Positions 21,600 to 31,960 of a stretch of DNA of 64,000 bases are shown here, piece by piece; the first letter of the stretch is position 1; every line of letters starts with the position of its first letter. The position numbers and the translations under genes are program-made. The stretch comes from Thereva unica (taxonomy: Eukaryota > Arthropoda > Insecta > Diptera > Therevidae). The notes under the pieces were generated by a model, which ran no database searches, had not been told where the DNA came from, and saw nothing but the letters and a program-made list of their open reading frames with translations. The DNA is taken from assembly GCA_949987705.1 (NCBI GenBank), contig OX465281.1, forward strand, positions 155,634,393-155,698,392, read 5' to 3'.

Positions 21600-23187
21600 C
21601 CAGGGGTTACTTCCCATGCGTTTAGGAAAAGCTAAAGTTATCCGCAGTTATAGTAATCTACTCCATATTATCAGATTAAATAAGTATGAGGAAAATATCA
21701 AAAGAATTACTGATTCAATAATAGCCTTAAACAACTCAAAAGAACTCACTGACTCTTTGAAAATTACAAAATTAAAACTAGAGGAAATAGAGAACAAATT
21801 AAATACTCTAATGCCCAAAAGAAGACTTAAACGAGGGCTTATTGACGGTTTAGGTTCTGTTATAAAAAGTATAACCGGTAACATGGACGCCTACGACGCA
21901 ACTCGTTTAAATGAGGAAATAGAATCACTTATCACTAATCAATCCATTCTCAAAAATGAAATAAATATACAAACTAAGATAAACAACCAAATGGCTGAAA
22001 GATTTGACAAGATATCAACACATATAAATACACAACAAGCAGCTATTGAAAATTACATGCAACAATTCCAAAATCGAATAAATAATAATATTAATTCCAA
22101 GGAACTGTTTATTAAACAAGCACAATATCTCAATCAAGTAAATTACAACATCGACCTATTGAGTAATCACTTGACTAATATCGCCGAGGCAGTCATGCTG
22201 GCTAGATTGAACATAATTTCCAAGCAAATATTGAGTCCCAATGAATTAACCGAAATTTATTATATTTTCAAAAACCAATCTATAAATATAGAATCGGATG
22301 AGCACATTTATGAACTGCTCAATCTGCAAGCCTACTATAATGATTCAAATATAATCTTTAATATTCAAATTCCCATAACAGTAAATGAAGATTACTTCCT
22401 TTTTCACCTTATACCCCTACCTATAAACAGAACCAAAAGAATAGTATCCAAACCCTTTGCAATCCTTAGTCCCGAAAATATTCAATACTTTGACGTTGCA
22501 TGTCCTCAGATAGAAGAAATATTTTATTGTAAATGGTCACAAGACCAAAAGAAAGCTAACGAGTCCAGATGCATCGTTAAACTTATCAACAACCTCCCAG
22601 CAGAATGTAATTTAGAAGATCAACATGAAACCACCGAAATCATGCAACCAGAACCTGATTATATCCTTCTTATCAATACTCCAGAAACAACAATAATGTC
22701 AACTTGCGATCTTAACCAACGAAGGGTTACGGGAACGTTGCTTATATATTTTAAACAATGTCAAGTTCAAATAAATGGAATAACTTATGAAGGACGAAGC
22801 AGCGTTTATTGGGACGACATCAGAATTTATCCATCTACATTCAACCAAATAAAGGCTATATCCATCACAGACCAACTTTCGCTTCAAAAACTCAAATCCT
22901 ATCATTTCCAAAATAGACAAACGATCGATCTGCTACAAACAAGAATGAGTCATACAGTAAACTTCACATACGGAATTCCTTCAACCTTCATCTGCATTAC
23001 CATCATCATCATCATTTGGTTCTATCTCCAAAGGAAGCAAGGAAACCCGGCTAACGTAACAAACACACAGACAAATTCCAATGGCACCGACCAACCTCCA
23101 AGGGTCCAGCTCCTCTGGCCGTCGCTTCACTTAAGGGGGGACGAGTTACATACCAACCCACAACCCATTGCATCGACAGTAATTTAA
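21549..23187 (+). CDS. env: Errantivirus envelope glycoprotein
   Basis: The body of env is open from the acceptor at 21548; the first in-frame ATG is at 21574, giving 537 codons. About 85 residues from that ATG there is a basic furin-type site (RRLKR) followed by a glycine-rich hydrophobic segment, as in the baculovirus F-like envelopes of errantiviruses. A long helical region comes next, then several cysteines in the last third and a strongly hydrophobic membrane anchor rich in Ile about 65 residues before the end. A short cytoplasmic tail runs 44 bases into the 3' LTR. The start overlaps the end of pol by 26 bases. The body itself has no signal peptide; that is predicted to come from 16405-16436 by splicing. 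No break is visible. Confidence 0.9.
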
Positions 23188-23437
23188 TATGTACATCAAA
23201 ACAGTTTTCATATCTACACTCATCCCAGCATATTTTCCTAATTGTCACGTACAGCATCATGTTTCCCAAACACCCATTTCCTTTCCCAAGCAATATCAGC
23301 AAATCTCAAAAAAGCTTTCCCACTTGATTATAATAAATGAAAATAATTAAAGTCAGTCTTCATTTGAACTTAATAAAGATCAGTTAAAACAAAGTGTTAT
23401 TCTTTTATTTAATATTTTTCTTAAATAAACTATTAGT
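23144..23437 (+). repeat. 3' LTR of the errantivirus
   Basis: It is 294 bp and identical to the 5' LTR. It is preceded by the purine tract AAGGGGGGACG at 23133-23143 and followed by CGCG. Confidence 0.95.
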
Positions 23438-23865
23438 CGCGCGGGCAATCCACGAGCATATGACATGGCCAATTTATGTATGGGCGTTTGCATATTTATC
23501 GAGCTTAGTGTACACCAATGATATTTGGTGTTTTGTAATCGTGAATATTGGCACATTAAATTGCTATAAATAAAAAACTCAAGGAACTTGTCATTACAAC
23601 AAACTAGACATAAACAGTTTCATTGAACCTTTTAATCAGATCGCTGGCAATAAGTGTATAGATTATGATTTCGCATTTTCCCGTACGAACTGCCGTTCAT
23701 GAGAAATCGCCGTTTTAAAGATTTAGAATACTCTTGTCCCATATAGAGGTCATCATATAGAGTACATATAGAGGTCATCAGACGTTCAATAAATCCTCTG
23801 TTGGACTGCATGGCGAATATTTTCACTGGCGATTCCATGAGCTTAGCAAAGGGAGGGCCAGGTGG

Positions 23866-24073
23866 GCTCGATGCACCGATGACAAAGTCGCTAGTAATGG
23901 TTGGGAGTAGGTGGACTGCAAAATATCGCTGGTAGGTTGTGACAGTTCCTTTCTTCCCCGACTAGAGCTGCTGTTCGACATTGCACTCTATATGAAGAAA
24001 ATAGATTGTCGACACAGTATAAAGGGCGTTTCCTGTGACTCTAGTCTTTCACATAAAAAAAAATAAAAAAAAA
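23866..24073 (+). mobile_element. 5'-truncated copy of a tRNA-derived SINE
   Basis: It matches the 3' part of the SINE at 52107-52402 and, in reverse, 40626-41092. It contains the shared block CCCCGACTAGAGCTGCTGTT and ends in CTTTCACAT plus an A-rich tail. The tRNA-like head is missing. Confidence 0.85.
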
Positions 24074-25322
24074 ATTGTATTGCTTGCGTGGGTGTCGAGT
24101 GCATTTCAAACAATGCATTGCCGTTTTTATATGACAGCAGTCTTTTAAATACTACTTACTTCAGTATAAACTTGCATGCACTTAACACATTGCAAGATTT
24201 ATTACCAGCTTTAGACAAAGAGTATAATCTCTTACGAAGGAGAGGACAAGAGGAACTAAGTACGTATCAATACGTATACGTATGTACGCATAAATACGTA
24301 TACGTAACAGAATACAAGCATAGATATATTATATGGGCCTATCATCTTCAGTATGATACCGGGTAGTTTATCATGGAAACGCATAGTGTTAAGCCGTTGA
24401 GTTTTAAATTCAAACCCAACTCAACTCGGTTCCAATAGAAACTCAGTATATAATAACCCCATAATACAAATCCACTTTTTGGCACTCTTCGATCTCCGTG
24501 GCAACGGCAGATATATCAAGCTAGCTAGCCAAAAAGTCGGCATACATGGGTCTAGGTCTATAATTTATCGCTAATTTATTGCTAATTTGTCGCTCATCTC
24601 ATTGCTTAAATAATGATAAAAACGTTAGCATGATATCAAGCTGCCTAGCCACAGGCATATTTCGAACTGAGCAAGATAACAAAACGGCATTGAGGCAATA
24701 ATTTGTCGTTCATTTGTCGCTGAAAGAATAACGTAATGCCGATTTTGTGGCCGGTTTTTGGATGAGCCACAAGACTATTATTACCGATCGGCCTATTAAG
24801 ATGGTTGGCCAACGTACGTATCTCCCATTTAAAAGGAGATATGTATCTGAACAGGGTTTGCGCTGTTTTTTGTCGCGTAATTTTTATTTTGTTACTAGCG
24901 GTAGGAAGATAAATGAAGCTGATTCCGCTGAATCGGGATTAATCTTGTTGGCCAAAATAAGTACTGAACTATACATTTTTCCTATACTAGATTTAATATT
25001 TTCTGTTTATTGCAATTATTTTAATCAATCGAACAACTAATCTTTTAAGGCTGCGTCGTCAGTTATGTCAAGTTAACAGGGTTGTATCACAAAACCGTTG
25101 TTTCAAGTTATTTTATGTCAAACAATTCAAAAGATCATAAAATTTTCTAAAAAGGTACGCTTTTGAATAAAAACTAAAATAATTGTGTGTGGGTGTGAGT
25201 GGATGCTTGTTAGCATTTAGATGACGTGTTATAACTCAGGATTCCTCTTACAAATTTTTTCAATTTTGAACAAATATTTCTAAAGCAAAGACGCAACTTG
25301 GAAGCAAAGGTGAGAGCTGGGG

Positions 25323-25420
25323 TGGTAGCACATAAGTCAATCGACCTCTTCATACAAAAATTCAAATGTTACAAAATTTTTTGTATGAAGAGGTCTTGAA
25401 ACAACTTACGTGCTATCAAG
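25323..25420. repeat. Short hairpin repeat
   Basis: GACCTCTTCATACAAAAA is followed about 30 bp later by its reverse complement. Outer arms GGTAGCACATAAGT and ACTTACGTGCTATC extend the pairing imperfectly. This could be a small MITE or a structured repeat. Confidence 0.6.
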
Positions 25421-25741
25421 AAACAACTTACGTGGATTGTGTTCCGGCGACACTAAAATAAAAGCGCACAAAATTCACTATTTTCTTCATTTATTTTTTA
25501 AAATCAAAAACCTGCAAAAAAAAACCCTGAAAACGAAATAAAATAATAAGGGAAAAAACAAGTAAAAACACCAATTTCTCTATTCTATCACTTTATTAAA
25601 AAATCAGCAAAACAAAATTACATGATCATGATCACATAAAAGTACAAACAAAAACACACATGTTAAAAGACAGCACTACACAAAACAAACTACAAGAAAT
25701 TTATACCTGGAAATAGAAACGAATTAGTTAAATATAAATAT

Positions 25742-26219
25742 TGTTACGTTTTTACGGCTTAACGGATTCGTAGGATTAATTAAGGAATACACTTTTGAAT
25801 AATCCACACAATAATTTATTTATTACAAACCAAACACAATTTAAAAATAAACACAATTCTTAGAGTTCACTATAATCACTAGCAAATTTAATATTTCGCA
25901 CTATTCAATTCTAATTATCGCTTTTTATTTCACTATAAATCACCACTTTTCACTTTGGAACACTTGTATCGCCTTTATAATCAAAACTGACTCGATAGCG
26001 GCTGCCAGGCGCTTTTATATAGGCAGCTCCACCTTTGTCTACTTTCTAGAACCTTCGTTTTCTGGTTCCTTGTGGTATGTTCTTTTATTTCGTTAAGTTT
26101 CGACCAGCTTGAAGTTGTCTTCGCTTATCGCTCGTTAGTTTAGTACATAAATTCTTAGTTCAGACAACAACCGAAAATCGTTGATTCATCCTCTCGACAG
26201 ATGGCGCATAATCATCACA
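25742..26219 (-). repeat. 3' LTR of the mdg3-like element
   Basis: It is 478 bp and identical by eye to 29043-29520. A purine tract (AAGAAGGGGGCA on the minus strand) abuts it at 26220-26232. Confidence 0.95.
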
Positions 26220-26230
26220 TTGCCCCCTTC

Positions 26231-27185
26231 TTAGGACTGTTCGTCCCGAACAGTTGTCCATCCTGGATCCGGCTGATGATATGGGCACAGCCTGTCTATG
26301 TGCACAATCTTCTTCTTTGCTTTGGGTCCTTGTTGAATCCTGTAGACCACATCGTTGATCCGTGTTAGGATTTTATAGGGCCCTCCCACTGACGCTGAAG
26401 TTTCGGAGACTTGCCTTTCCGTCTTCGAGGGTTGAACAGCCAAACGAGGTCACCTTCCTGGAATCCGCTACAGTTTGCTCGGAGGTCGTACCTTGGTTTC
26501 ATCCTGTCACTGGCCGTCTTAGGATTCTCAGTTGAGATTTTGTCAACTGAGGCTCCAACGTGGTGTTGTCTTATTTCTCCTTTCGCTCTTACTCGAGGAC
26601 CCTTGCTGCCGGCACAAGCTGTGCATTTGCGACACCAATTCGTAACATCCTCCCGCATGGGAAGCCAATAGAATCTCTCCTTTATTTTTGACAGAGTTTT
26701 GTAGACTCCCAAATGTTCTCCTGACGGGCTATTATGACACTCCTCAAGAATATCTGTTATTCCAGCACGAGGGACTAACACCTGCATTCGATGAGAGTAC
26801 CATCAGCTGTTTCCCATTTGCGGTTCACTACTCCTCCTTCGATATGCAATGAATCCCATTGGGCCCAATAGCTCTTCAGGATTTCACTTCTCTCTGCGAT
26901 GTCTTTCCATTTAGGCTTCTCGTTGTGTTCTTTCCATGACAAAATCGCAAAAATGTCCGGGTCGTCGCGTTGCGCATCTCGAATTTCTTGGTCCTCATAT
27001 TTTATGCTTGGCTCCGCAGTCGTCTTTTGACACTTTTCCTCAATACGCCAACGATACTTAAAACCTGGTTCGCATGGTGCAGTGCAGTATCCATTGGAAT
27101 TCCCCTGTTGCGGTGTTTCATCATCAATTCTCCAAGGTCCAATAGTATTCCGTGTATTGTCATAAAGTCCAAACCAAGAATACAT
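26231..27185 (-). pseudogene. Remnant of pol: integrase ends without the catalytic core
   Basis: Reading on the minus strand, a segment typical of the region between RNase H and integrase comes first (KPKWKDIAE, YWAQWDSLHI; from about 27110). Next is the integrase zinc finger (ECHNSPSGEHLGVYKTL ... WCRKCTAC). After GEIRQHHVGA the text jumps to the C-terminal integrase part (RYDLRANCSGF, EGDLVWLFNPRRRKGK) and, after a frameshift near 26400, to GPYKILTRINDVVYRIQ and HIDRLCPYH. The whole D, D, E core is missing, and so are reverse transcriptase and RNase H upstream. At least two deletions and frame changes are present. Confidence 0.85.
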
Positions 27186-28930
27186 TCGTCTACTATGTCA
27201 GCTACCAGGAACGAATGTGTAAACTTAATGTCGCCGAGTACCACGTCCATCATTGTTTCCCCATGTAATTTCACTGGTTCTCCTGTCACAGTTCTCAGAA
27301 TGTACTGGTCCGCGTTTTTCAGCCACTTTCTACCGACCAAATCAGCCCTGATGACAGATCTTGAAGCACCTGTATCCACGGTAATTGTGTATTGTTTATC
27401 ACCAACTTTCCCCTCGATGACAAGGCTGTTGTTGCCACGCTGCAGTTGGGTGATGTTGACGATGACATCAGGGGTCTCCATTTTCCCCACTAACTCCCTC
27501 CGGTCGCCTTTCTGCCGTTGTCCACATTTTTCACAGCATGTTGAGCCACTCCTACTCCCTGGCGATTCCACTCTCCTTCGCTTTCGGCAACTCCTTTGTA
27601 AATGGCCCGGCTCGCCACAGTTCCAGCATCGTAGACGACGACGTACTTCCGAGGTGTTGACTCGATGGCAAATGTTCTCAGTCATATTGATTCCCCTGAG
27701 GTGGACCGTATTCCTTGTTGCTTGCTTCGCTGCCTCGTATGCCAGAGCATATGCCAGAACTTCTGCTGTAGTCTTCTTTCCGGCCAATCTGGCTGCTTGT
27801 TGTAGATCTCGGTCGGCAAAAGAGTTAAGAAAAGCCTCTCTTGCTACTTCGTTGATGTAGTCTTGGCCGAAACTAGGATAAGCCAGATGCACTAACCTCT
27901 CGATATCGGCGCATAGTTGTTGTAAAGTTTCTCCTGGCTTTTGAAGTCTATTGCGAAGTTGAAGTCGATAAACCTCTTGCAGGTGCTGATCACCGTAACG
28001 CATTTCCATCGCTTGAACTAAGAACCCGTAGCTGTTGCGATGTTCTGCTGGTATTGACTGCAATATTTCTGCTGCTGTGCCCCTTAATGACAACGTTAAG
28101 GCCGTTGCTTTTTCCTTCCCAGTCCAGAAATTGCCTGCTGCTGCCGCTTCGAATTGAAGCTTATAAGTAGGCCATGGGCTTTGCCGGTCGAAAGTTGGAG
28201 GCTGTAGTTTCCTAACTCCGATGACTTCATGAGATGCCGTCGCTGGGTGGTGAATCTTTACTCTTTCTAGATCGGCTCTGACGGTTTCTAGTTCAATTTC
28301 GAGTTTTTCTAGATCATTCCTTACGTTTGCCTTGATGGAAGATTCGAGATTTCCCAGATCATTCCTTACATTTTCTTTCATGTTATTTAGCTTGTTGTCG
28401 ACAGAAAGGGAGAATGATTCGATTTTCTGCTCCAGCTGGTTCTTCTGCTCTTCCATAGACTCTTTGAGTTCTGCTAACGAGCGTTCATGAGCTACTGCTA
28501 ACAGTTTCTGTTCATCTTTTAACGCCAACACTTCCGACTTGATCTCTGTAGTCGAACGTTCTTGCGCTTCCCTCATCTCGGCTGTCACTTCCTTAATCTC
28601 TGCTGATGCACGTTCTTGCGCTTCCTTCATCTCCGCTGATGCACGTTCTTGCGCAGCTGAAGACCGTTCTTGCGCAGCTGAAGACCGTTCTTGCGCCTCT
28701 TTCATCACCATCAATGTCTTAAAAAGTTCTGCCATACTCACTGTCGATTCTTCTGGCTCCGCTTCTACCTCGTCTTCAAAGATGTAGGCTTCAGGATCCT
28801 TACCTTCGTTCACCATAGCTTCTCGAAGCAGGGCGGTTAGGGAACTTTTAGCCCCCACCGTTGACAATGAGCGTTTACTTAACTCTCTTTTCAATTCTAC
28901 AGTGCGCAAATCCACTAGCTTTCGACCCAT
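27002..28930 (-). CDS. Gag-protease of the mdg3-like element, with a SAP-like N terminus
   Basis: The frame has 642 codons. Residues 3-40 match the SAP pattern (LVDLRTVELKRELSKRSL, then a helix with LTALLREAM), a fold usually binding AT-rich DNA. Residues 65-215 are a long coiled coil with repeats of AQERSSA/AQERASAE. A capsid-like region follows (WPTYKLQFEAAA to about residue 400), then one perfect zinc knuckle CWNCGEPGHLQRSC. The protease motif is VDTGASRSVI, with ILGLDFM in the usual place. After about residue 610 the frame crosses the internal deletion and ends in an unrelated tail, so the last 25-30 residues are probably not native. Confidence 0.92.
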   Translation of the reverse strand: MGRKLVDLRTVELKRELSKRSLSTVGAKSSLTALLREAMVNEGKDPEAYIFEDEVEAEPEESTVSMAELFKTLMVMKEAQERSSAAQERSSAAQERASAEMKEAQERASAEIKEVTAEMREAQERSTTEIKSEVLALKDEQKLLAVAHERSLAELKESMEEQKNQLEQKIESFSLSVDNKLNNMKENVRNDLGNLESSIKANVRNDLEKLEIELETVRADLERVKIHHPATASHEVIGVRKLQPPTFDRQSPWPTYKLQFEAAAAGNFWTGKEKATALTLSLRGTAAEILQSIPAEHRNSYGFLVQAMEMRYGDQHLQEVYRLQLRNRLQKPGETLQQLCADIERLVHLAYPSFGQDYINEVAREAFLNSFADRDLQQAARLAGKKTTAEVLAYALAYEAAKQATRNTVHLRGINMTENICHRVNTSEVRRRLRCWNCGEPGHLQRSCRKRRRVESPGSRSGSTCCEKCGQRQKGDRRELVGKMETPDVIVNITQLQRGNNSLVIEGKVGDKQYTITVDTGASRSVIRADLVGRKWLKNADQYILRTVTGEPVKLHGETMMDVVLGDIKFTHSFLVADIVDECILGLDFMTIHGILLDLGELMMKHRNRGIPMDTALHHANQVLSIVGVLRKSVKRRLRSQA

Positions 28931-29022
28931 TTTACTAATAAGTCCTTATTTCTCACGCACAAAATTTAAAGTCCAATCACAATTATTGTTCAAGTTCACT
29001 TATTTCACTTATCTCTTAATTA

Positions 29023-29040
29023 AGCCCACTTCTGACACCA
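29023..29040 (-). promoter_or_regulatory. Primer-binding site, tRNA-Leu-like
   Basis: TGGTGTCAGAAGTGGGCT on the minus strand lies two bases from the 5' LTR. It fits the complement of the 3' end of a tRNA-Leu ending CTTCTGACACCA. The tRNA identity is from memory. Confidence 0.75.
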
Positions 29041-29042
29041 AT

Positions 29043-29520
29043 TGTTACGTTTTTACGGCTTAACGGATTCGTAGGATTAATTAAGGAATACACTTTTGAA
29101 TAATCCACACAATAATTTATTTATTACAAACCAAACACAATTTAAAAATAAACACAATTCTTAGAGTTCACTATAATCACTAGCAAATTTAATATTTCGC
29201 ACTATTCAATTCTAATTATCGCTTTTTATTTCACTATAAATCACCACTTTTCACTTTGGAACACTTGTATCGCCTTTATAATCAAAACTGACTCGATAGC
29301 GGCTGCCAGGCGCTTTTATATAGGCAGCTCCACCTTTGTCTACTTTCTAGAACCTTCGTTTTCTGGTTCCTTGTGGTATGTTCTTTTATTTCGTTAAGTT
29401 TCGACCAGCTTGAAGTTGTCTTCGCTTATCGCTCGTTAGTTTAGTACATAAATTCTTAGTTCAGACAACAACCGAAAATCGTTGATTCATCCTCTCGACA
29501 GATGGCGCATAATCATCACA
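29043..29520 (-). repeat. 5' LTR of the mdg3-like element
   Basis: It is 478 bp and identical to the other copy, with ATAT directly after it. A TATATAGGCAG-type block in the middle may belong to the promoter. Confidence 0.95.
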
Positions 29521-30708
29521 ATATTAAAAATATAAGTCCTTACCTGTTTTTAAAAGTTGAAAATTAAAATCCAAGGCAATGAAAAATCCGTCCAAGAAAA
29601 TGCCAAAAAGCCGTCGGCAAATCGACAAATTCTGTAAACAAACAAAGATTAAAAATATACAACAGATTCCACAAAACCATTCACCTGTCAACCCCAATGG
29701 AATGATCGCCGACTCCTCCTCTCCTCATTCCCCACTAAAAACCTGAAAATATAGAATAAAATTAATACATAAATTAAGAAAGGAAAGGATAAAAATACTT
29801 ACCAGAAAAGCGCCTCCATTTGACAGCCGTAAGAAAAACAAGAACAGCTGATTTCACAACACAAGTAAATAAGCCCGAAAATTCGAAATTATGTACTTCG
29901 AAAACGAAGCCCCCTGCCAAAGGATAGCCGCAGCTATTGTTTGAGTAGAAATAAATACCGACGCACAGACGGCGTTAAATCAGATTGCTTTTAATCTTTC
30001 TAGAGTCTTGAACTAGAAGATAAAATCTGTATTGAGGTTTTAGTAATAAAGCAATTTCAAAGCCTAAGTATCGAACTTAGCATTCTGGAAAGACAGAATT
30101 GAGGTCTTTTCCCAGTCAAGCCCGAATTAAAGACAGTTTTGAAGTCTTTAATACAGCAGTAACTTAATCACCAAAATTGATTTCAGCAGTTACTCTAACC
30201 AACCACAGAGGGACGAATTTGCGAAGAAACAAGGCAAAGCAGTCCAGCAAGCCGCAACCAGGGCAGTAAGCAGCAACCAGGCAACAAACAGCAAGCAAAT
30301 CCCAAGCGATTCCCAAGAAACGAAACCAGAGTGCAGCAACACAAAGGTTATTCCTGGCTGTTCTAATTGCAGAACACATCAGGCGAAACATCAATCGTCA
30401 TCTGACAGATAGGTGGCGTTATCCATTTAAGCTTCTAGAGCAAGCAATATTTTGGTAATTCTTATTTACAAACAAATAAAGAATAATTTAGTACTTGAAA
30501 CTAAATCACGAATTAATAACGAATTTAAGATTGAATTGAAATATTTTGGCAATTTGTTGAATTTTTATTGAATTTATATTTGAGAAAATCTAATAATTAA
30601 TTGCGAATAAATAGTAATTTGGTTATTGGAAAAAGTTATCTTTTTATTGAATCACACCCTTCCGGCACCTTTTTATTGAGTCAGAAATTAAATTGCTAAT
30701 TCTGAACA

Positions 30709-31360
30709 TTGAGATTGCATTCAGTCTTTCTAGCGATTTGGCCTAGAAGATATAAAATCGTCTTGAGGTTTTCGAAGCAATTTCAAACAAAAAAGCAGTA
30801 TTGAAGCTTTTTCCTATCTTAGAATCTGCTAAAGTACAGAGTTAGCATTCTAAAGGGAATCACAGTGAGATTTCTCACCAAAAACTTAATACGCAAAAAT
30901 TGATTTGCAGCAACTATCGAACACGAGAGGGACCCCGATACCCTGAGACACAACAACACACCAGCAGCGAGGCAGTGCAGCAAAGCAGTGCGCAGGCAGC
31001 AAATCAGTGCGCAGGCAGCAACTATCAAAGGCAGCTTCTTTAAGATATTGCATCTGAGTACAAAAGGCAACATTCCTTGCACTTGGGCAGCTAATTGCAG
31101 AGGTCCATCAAAAACCATACAACCCGACATCCAGGTGGCGTTAGTAATTTTTTCCAACAAAAACAAATAAAATATTAAATCTTAACAAGTAAATTCATTT
31201 AATTAAGTACATCAAAATCATATTAGAATTATATTCGAAAGGATTAATTATCAAATCAAAATAAAACATTAGTTAGTTATTTGGAAAGGTTTATCTTTTA
31301 TTGAATCACACCCTTCCGGCACCTTCATATATTCAGAAATTAAATTGCTAATTCTGAACA
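30709..31360 (+). repeat. Second, partial BEL LTR in tandem
   Basis: It shares the LTR order with 29960-30708 (ATTGAGGTTTT-like block, CAGCAACTATC block, GGTGGCGTTA, the ATTGAATCACACCCTTCCGG block and the final CTGAACA) but has diverged strongly. It is followed at once by a primer-binding site, whereas the preceding LTR is not. This looks like an older LTR end of a related subfamily onto which another LTR was joined. Confidence 0.72.
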
Positions 31361-31361
31361 T

Positions 31362-31399
31362 TGGTCCTTCGAGCCGGATATGAACCAGCGACCTATGGA
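31362..31399 (+). promoter_or_regulatory. Extended primer-binding site, 38-nt complement of tRNA-Tyr
   Basis: The usual 18 nt (31362-31379) complement the tRNA-Tyr 3' end. The match then goes on through 31381-31399 (TGAACCAGCGACCTATGGA), the complement of the T arm, variable region and 3' side of the anticodon stem. The single mismatch at 31380 is opposite tRNA residue 58. In the intact BEL element of this window the match stops at 18 nt. Confidence 0.8.
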
Positions 31400-31429
31400 A
31401 ACAGCTTATGTACTGCCAGCCCTGGATTT

Positions 31430-31860
31430 TTCGAAGAAGATGTCAGACTAGCAGAATAGAGGTGGCACCCAGGAGGACGAGTTTAGGCGCTACTCTCACC
31501 TGATGCTAAAGAAGACGATAATGTTAAGACGTTAATATAATTATTGAAGAAAATATTAATTGTATTGTATATTAATAAAGATTTGCAGATAAAATAAAGT
31601 TCTCAATACCAAAGGTGGTTATGAACCCTGCGTTTGATTTCTTGGATGTTATAGGAGCTCGGAAACACCGACTGCGAGAGATTATTCCACAGTCGAGTTG
31701 TTCTATTTACAAACGAATTCATATCTTGTTGAGTGCGTGAAAGAGGGAGTTGCCGGTGGAGGGAATGAGACGAGTGGGCTAATCTGGTGTTGTGGGCATA
31801 AGATTGTTGGGATAAGACAGAGAAATTTTCGAATACAAACGAAATTTCCTTAGAGCCGTT
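31430..31860 (-). pseudogene. 3' end of a non-LTR retrotransposon ORF2
   Basis: On the minus strand, 31800-31603 reads HNTRLAHSSHSLHRQLPLS, then NSFVNRTTRLWNNL and YNIQEIKRRVHNHLW followed by a stop. These are the closing motifs of jockey/CR1-type ORF2 proteins, C-terminal to the reverse transcriptase. An apparent 3' untranslated part runs to about 31430, where it meets the BEL primer-site region. Upstream (31800-31960) the frame is broken. Confidence 0.82.
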
Positions 31861-31960
31861 ACGAAGGTCTAAAAGACGAAGGCAACTCAGGCTCCGAGTC
31901 TAACTGCATGTACGTTGGGATAGGGTCGACTGAACTCGACTCAGCTCTGCTATCTGGGTT

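Larger units (their letters stand above)
15772..23437 (+). mobile_element. Errantivirus-type Ty3/gypsy element with gag, pol and env
   Basis: It is 7666 bp, with identical 294-bp LTRs (AGTTAC...ATTAGT), a primer site, gag, pol, env and a purine tract. The four bases CGCG occur directly before the left LTR and directly after the right LTR. Alternating purine-pyrimidine targets are typical for errantiviruses, and a GC-alternating target is reported for ZAM. Identical LTRs indicate a very recent insertion, yet pol carries two frameshifts. The three-gene order and a spliced env fit the ZAM/17.6/297 group; the exact lineage needs a tree. Confidence 0.93.
23438..25439. other. Unassigned sequence with SINE and hairpin remnants
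   Basis: I recognise no gene. Open frames at 24088-24366 and 24747-25040 (plus) resemble no family that I know and have no supporting context. The block includes a truncated SINE (23866-24073), a TACGTATACGTA-rich stretch at 24260-24310 and a hairpin at 25323-25420. Confidence 0.6.
25742..29520 (-). mobile_element. Internally deleted mdg3-like Ty3/gypsy element
   Basis: It has identical 478-bp LTRs (TGTGATG...CGTAACA on the minus strand), a tRNA-Leu-type primer site, one gag-protease frame and scraps of pol. The tetranucleotide ATAT flanks both sides. Reverse transcriptase, RNase H and the integrase core are gone, so the copy cannot replicate alone. Identical LTRs nevertheless show recent movement, which must have used enzymes from another copy if the deletion preceded the insertion. 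The assignment to the mdg3/blastopia side of gypsy rests on the primer site and Gag style and is tentative. Confidence 0.9.
25440..30708 (+). repeat. Diverged BEL LTR split by a gypsy insertion
   Basis: Read in reverse it aligns with the BEL LTR at 3749-5249. The TGTTC start is at 25440 and the CTGAACA end at 30708; the mdg3-like element at 25742-29520 interrupts it. Well-conserved blocks include 29880-30710. Between the subfamilies the antisense splice-like signals are kept: in reverse, GTAAGT near 29805 with TTTTCAG, GTGAAT with TTTACAG, and GTAAGG with TTTCCAG. The gypsy element lies inside the third intron-like segment. This LTR points opposite to the one at 3749. Confidence 0.82.

Noticed and set aside
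24747..25040. A host protein gene of 97 codons
   Set aside because: No known motif, no intron or regulatory context, and composition like the surrounding AT-rich DNA.
31362..31399. A tRNA-Tyr gene or pseudogene
   Set aside because: Only the 3' half is present, it includes the CCA end not found in genes, and it sits precisely one base after a BEL LTR, where a primer site belongs.
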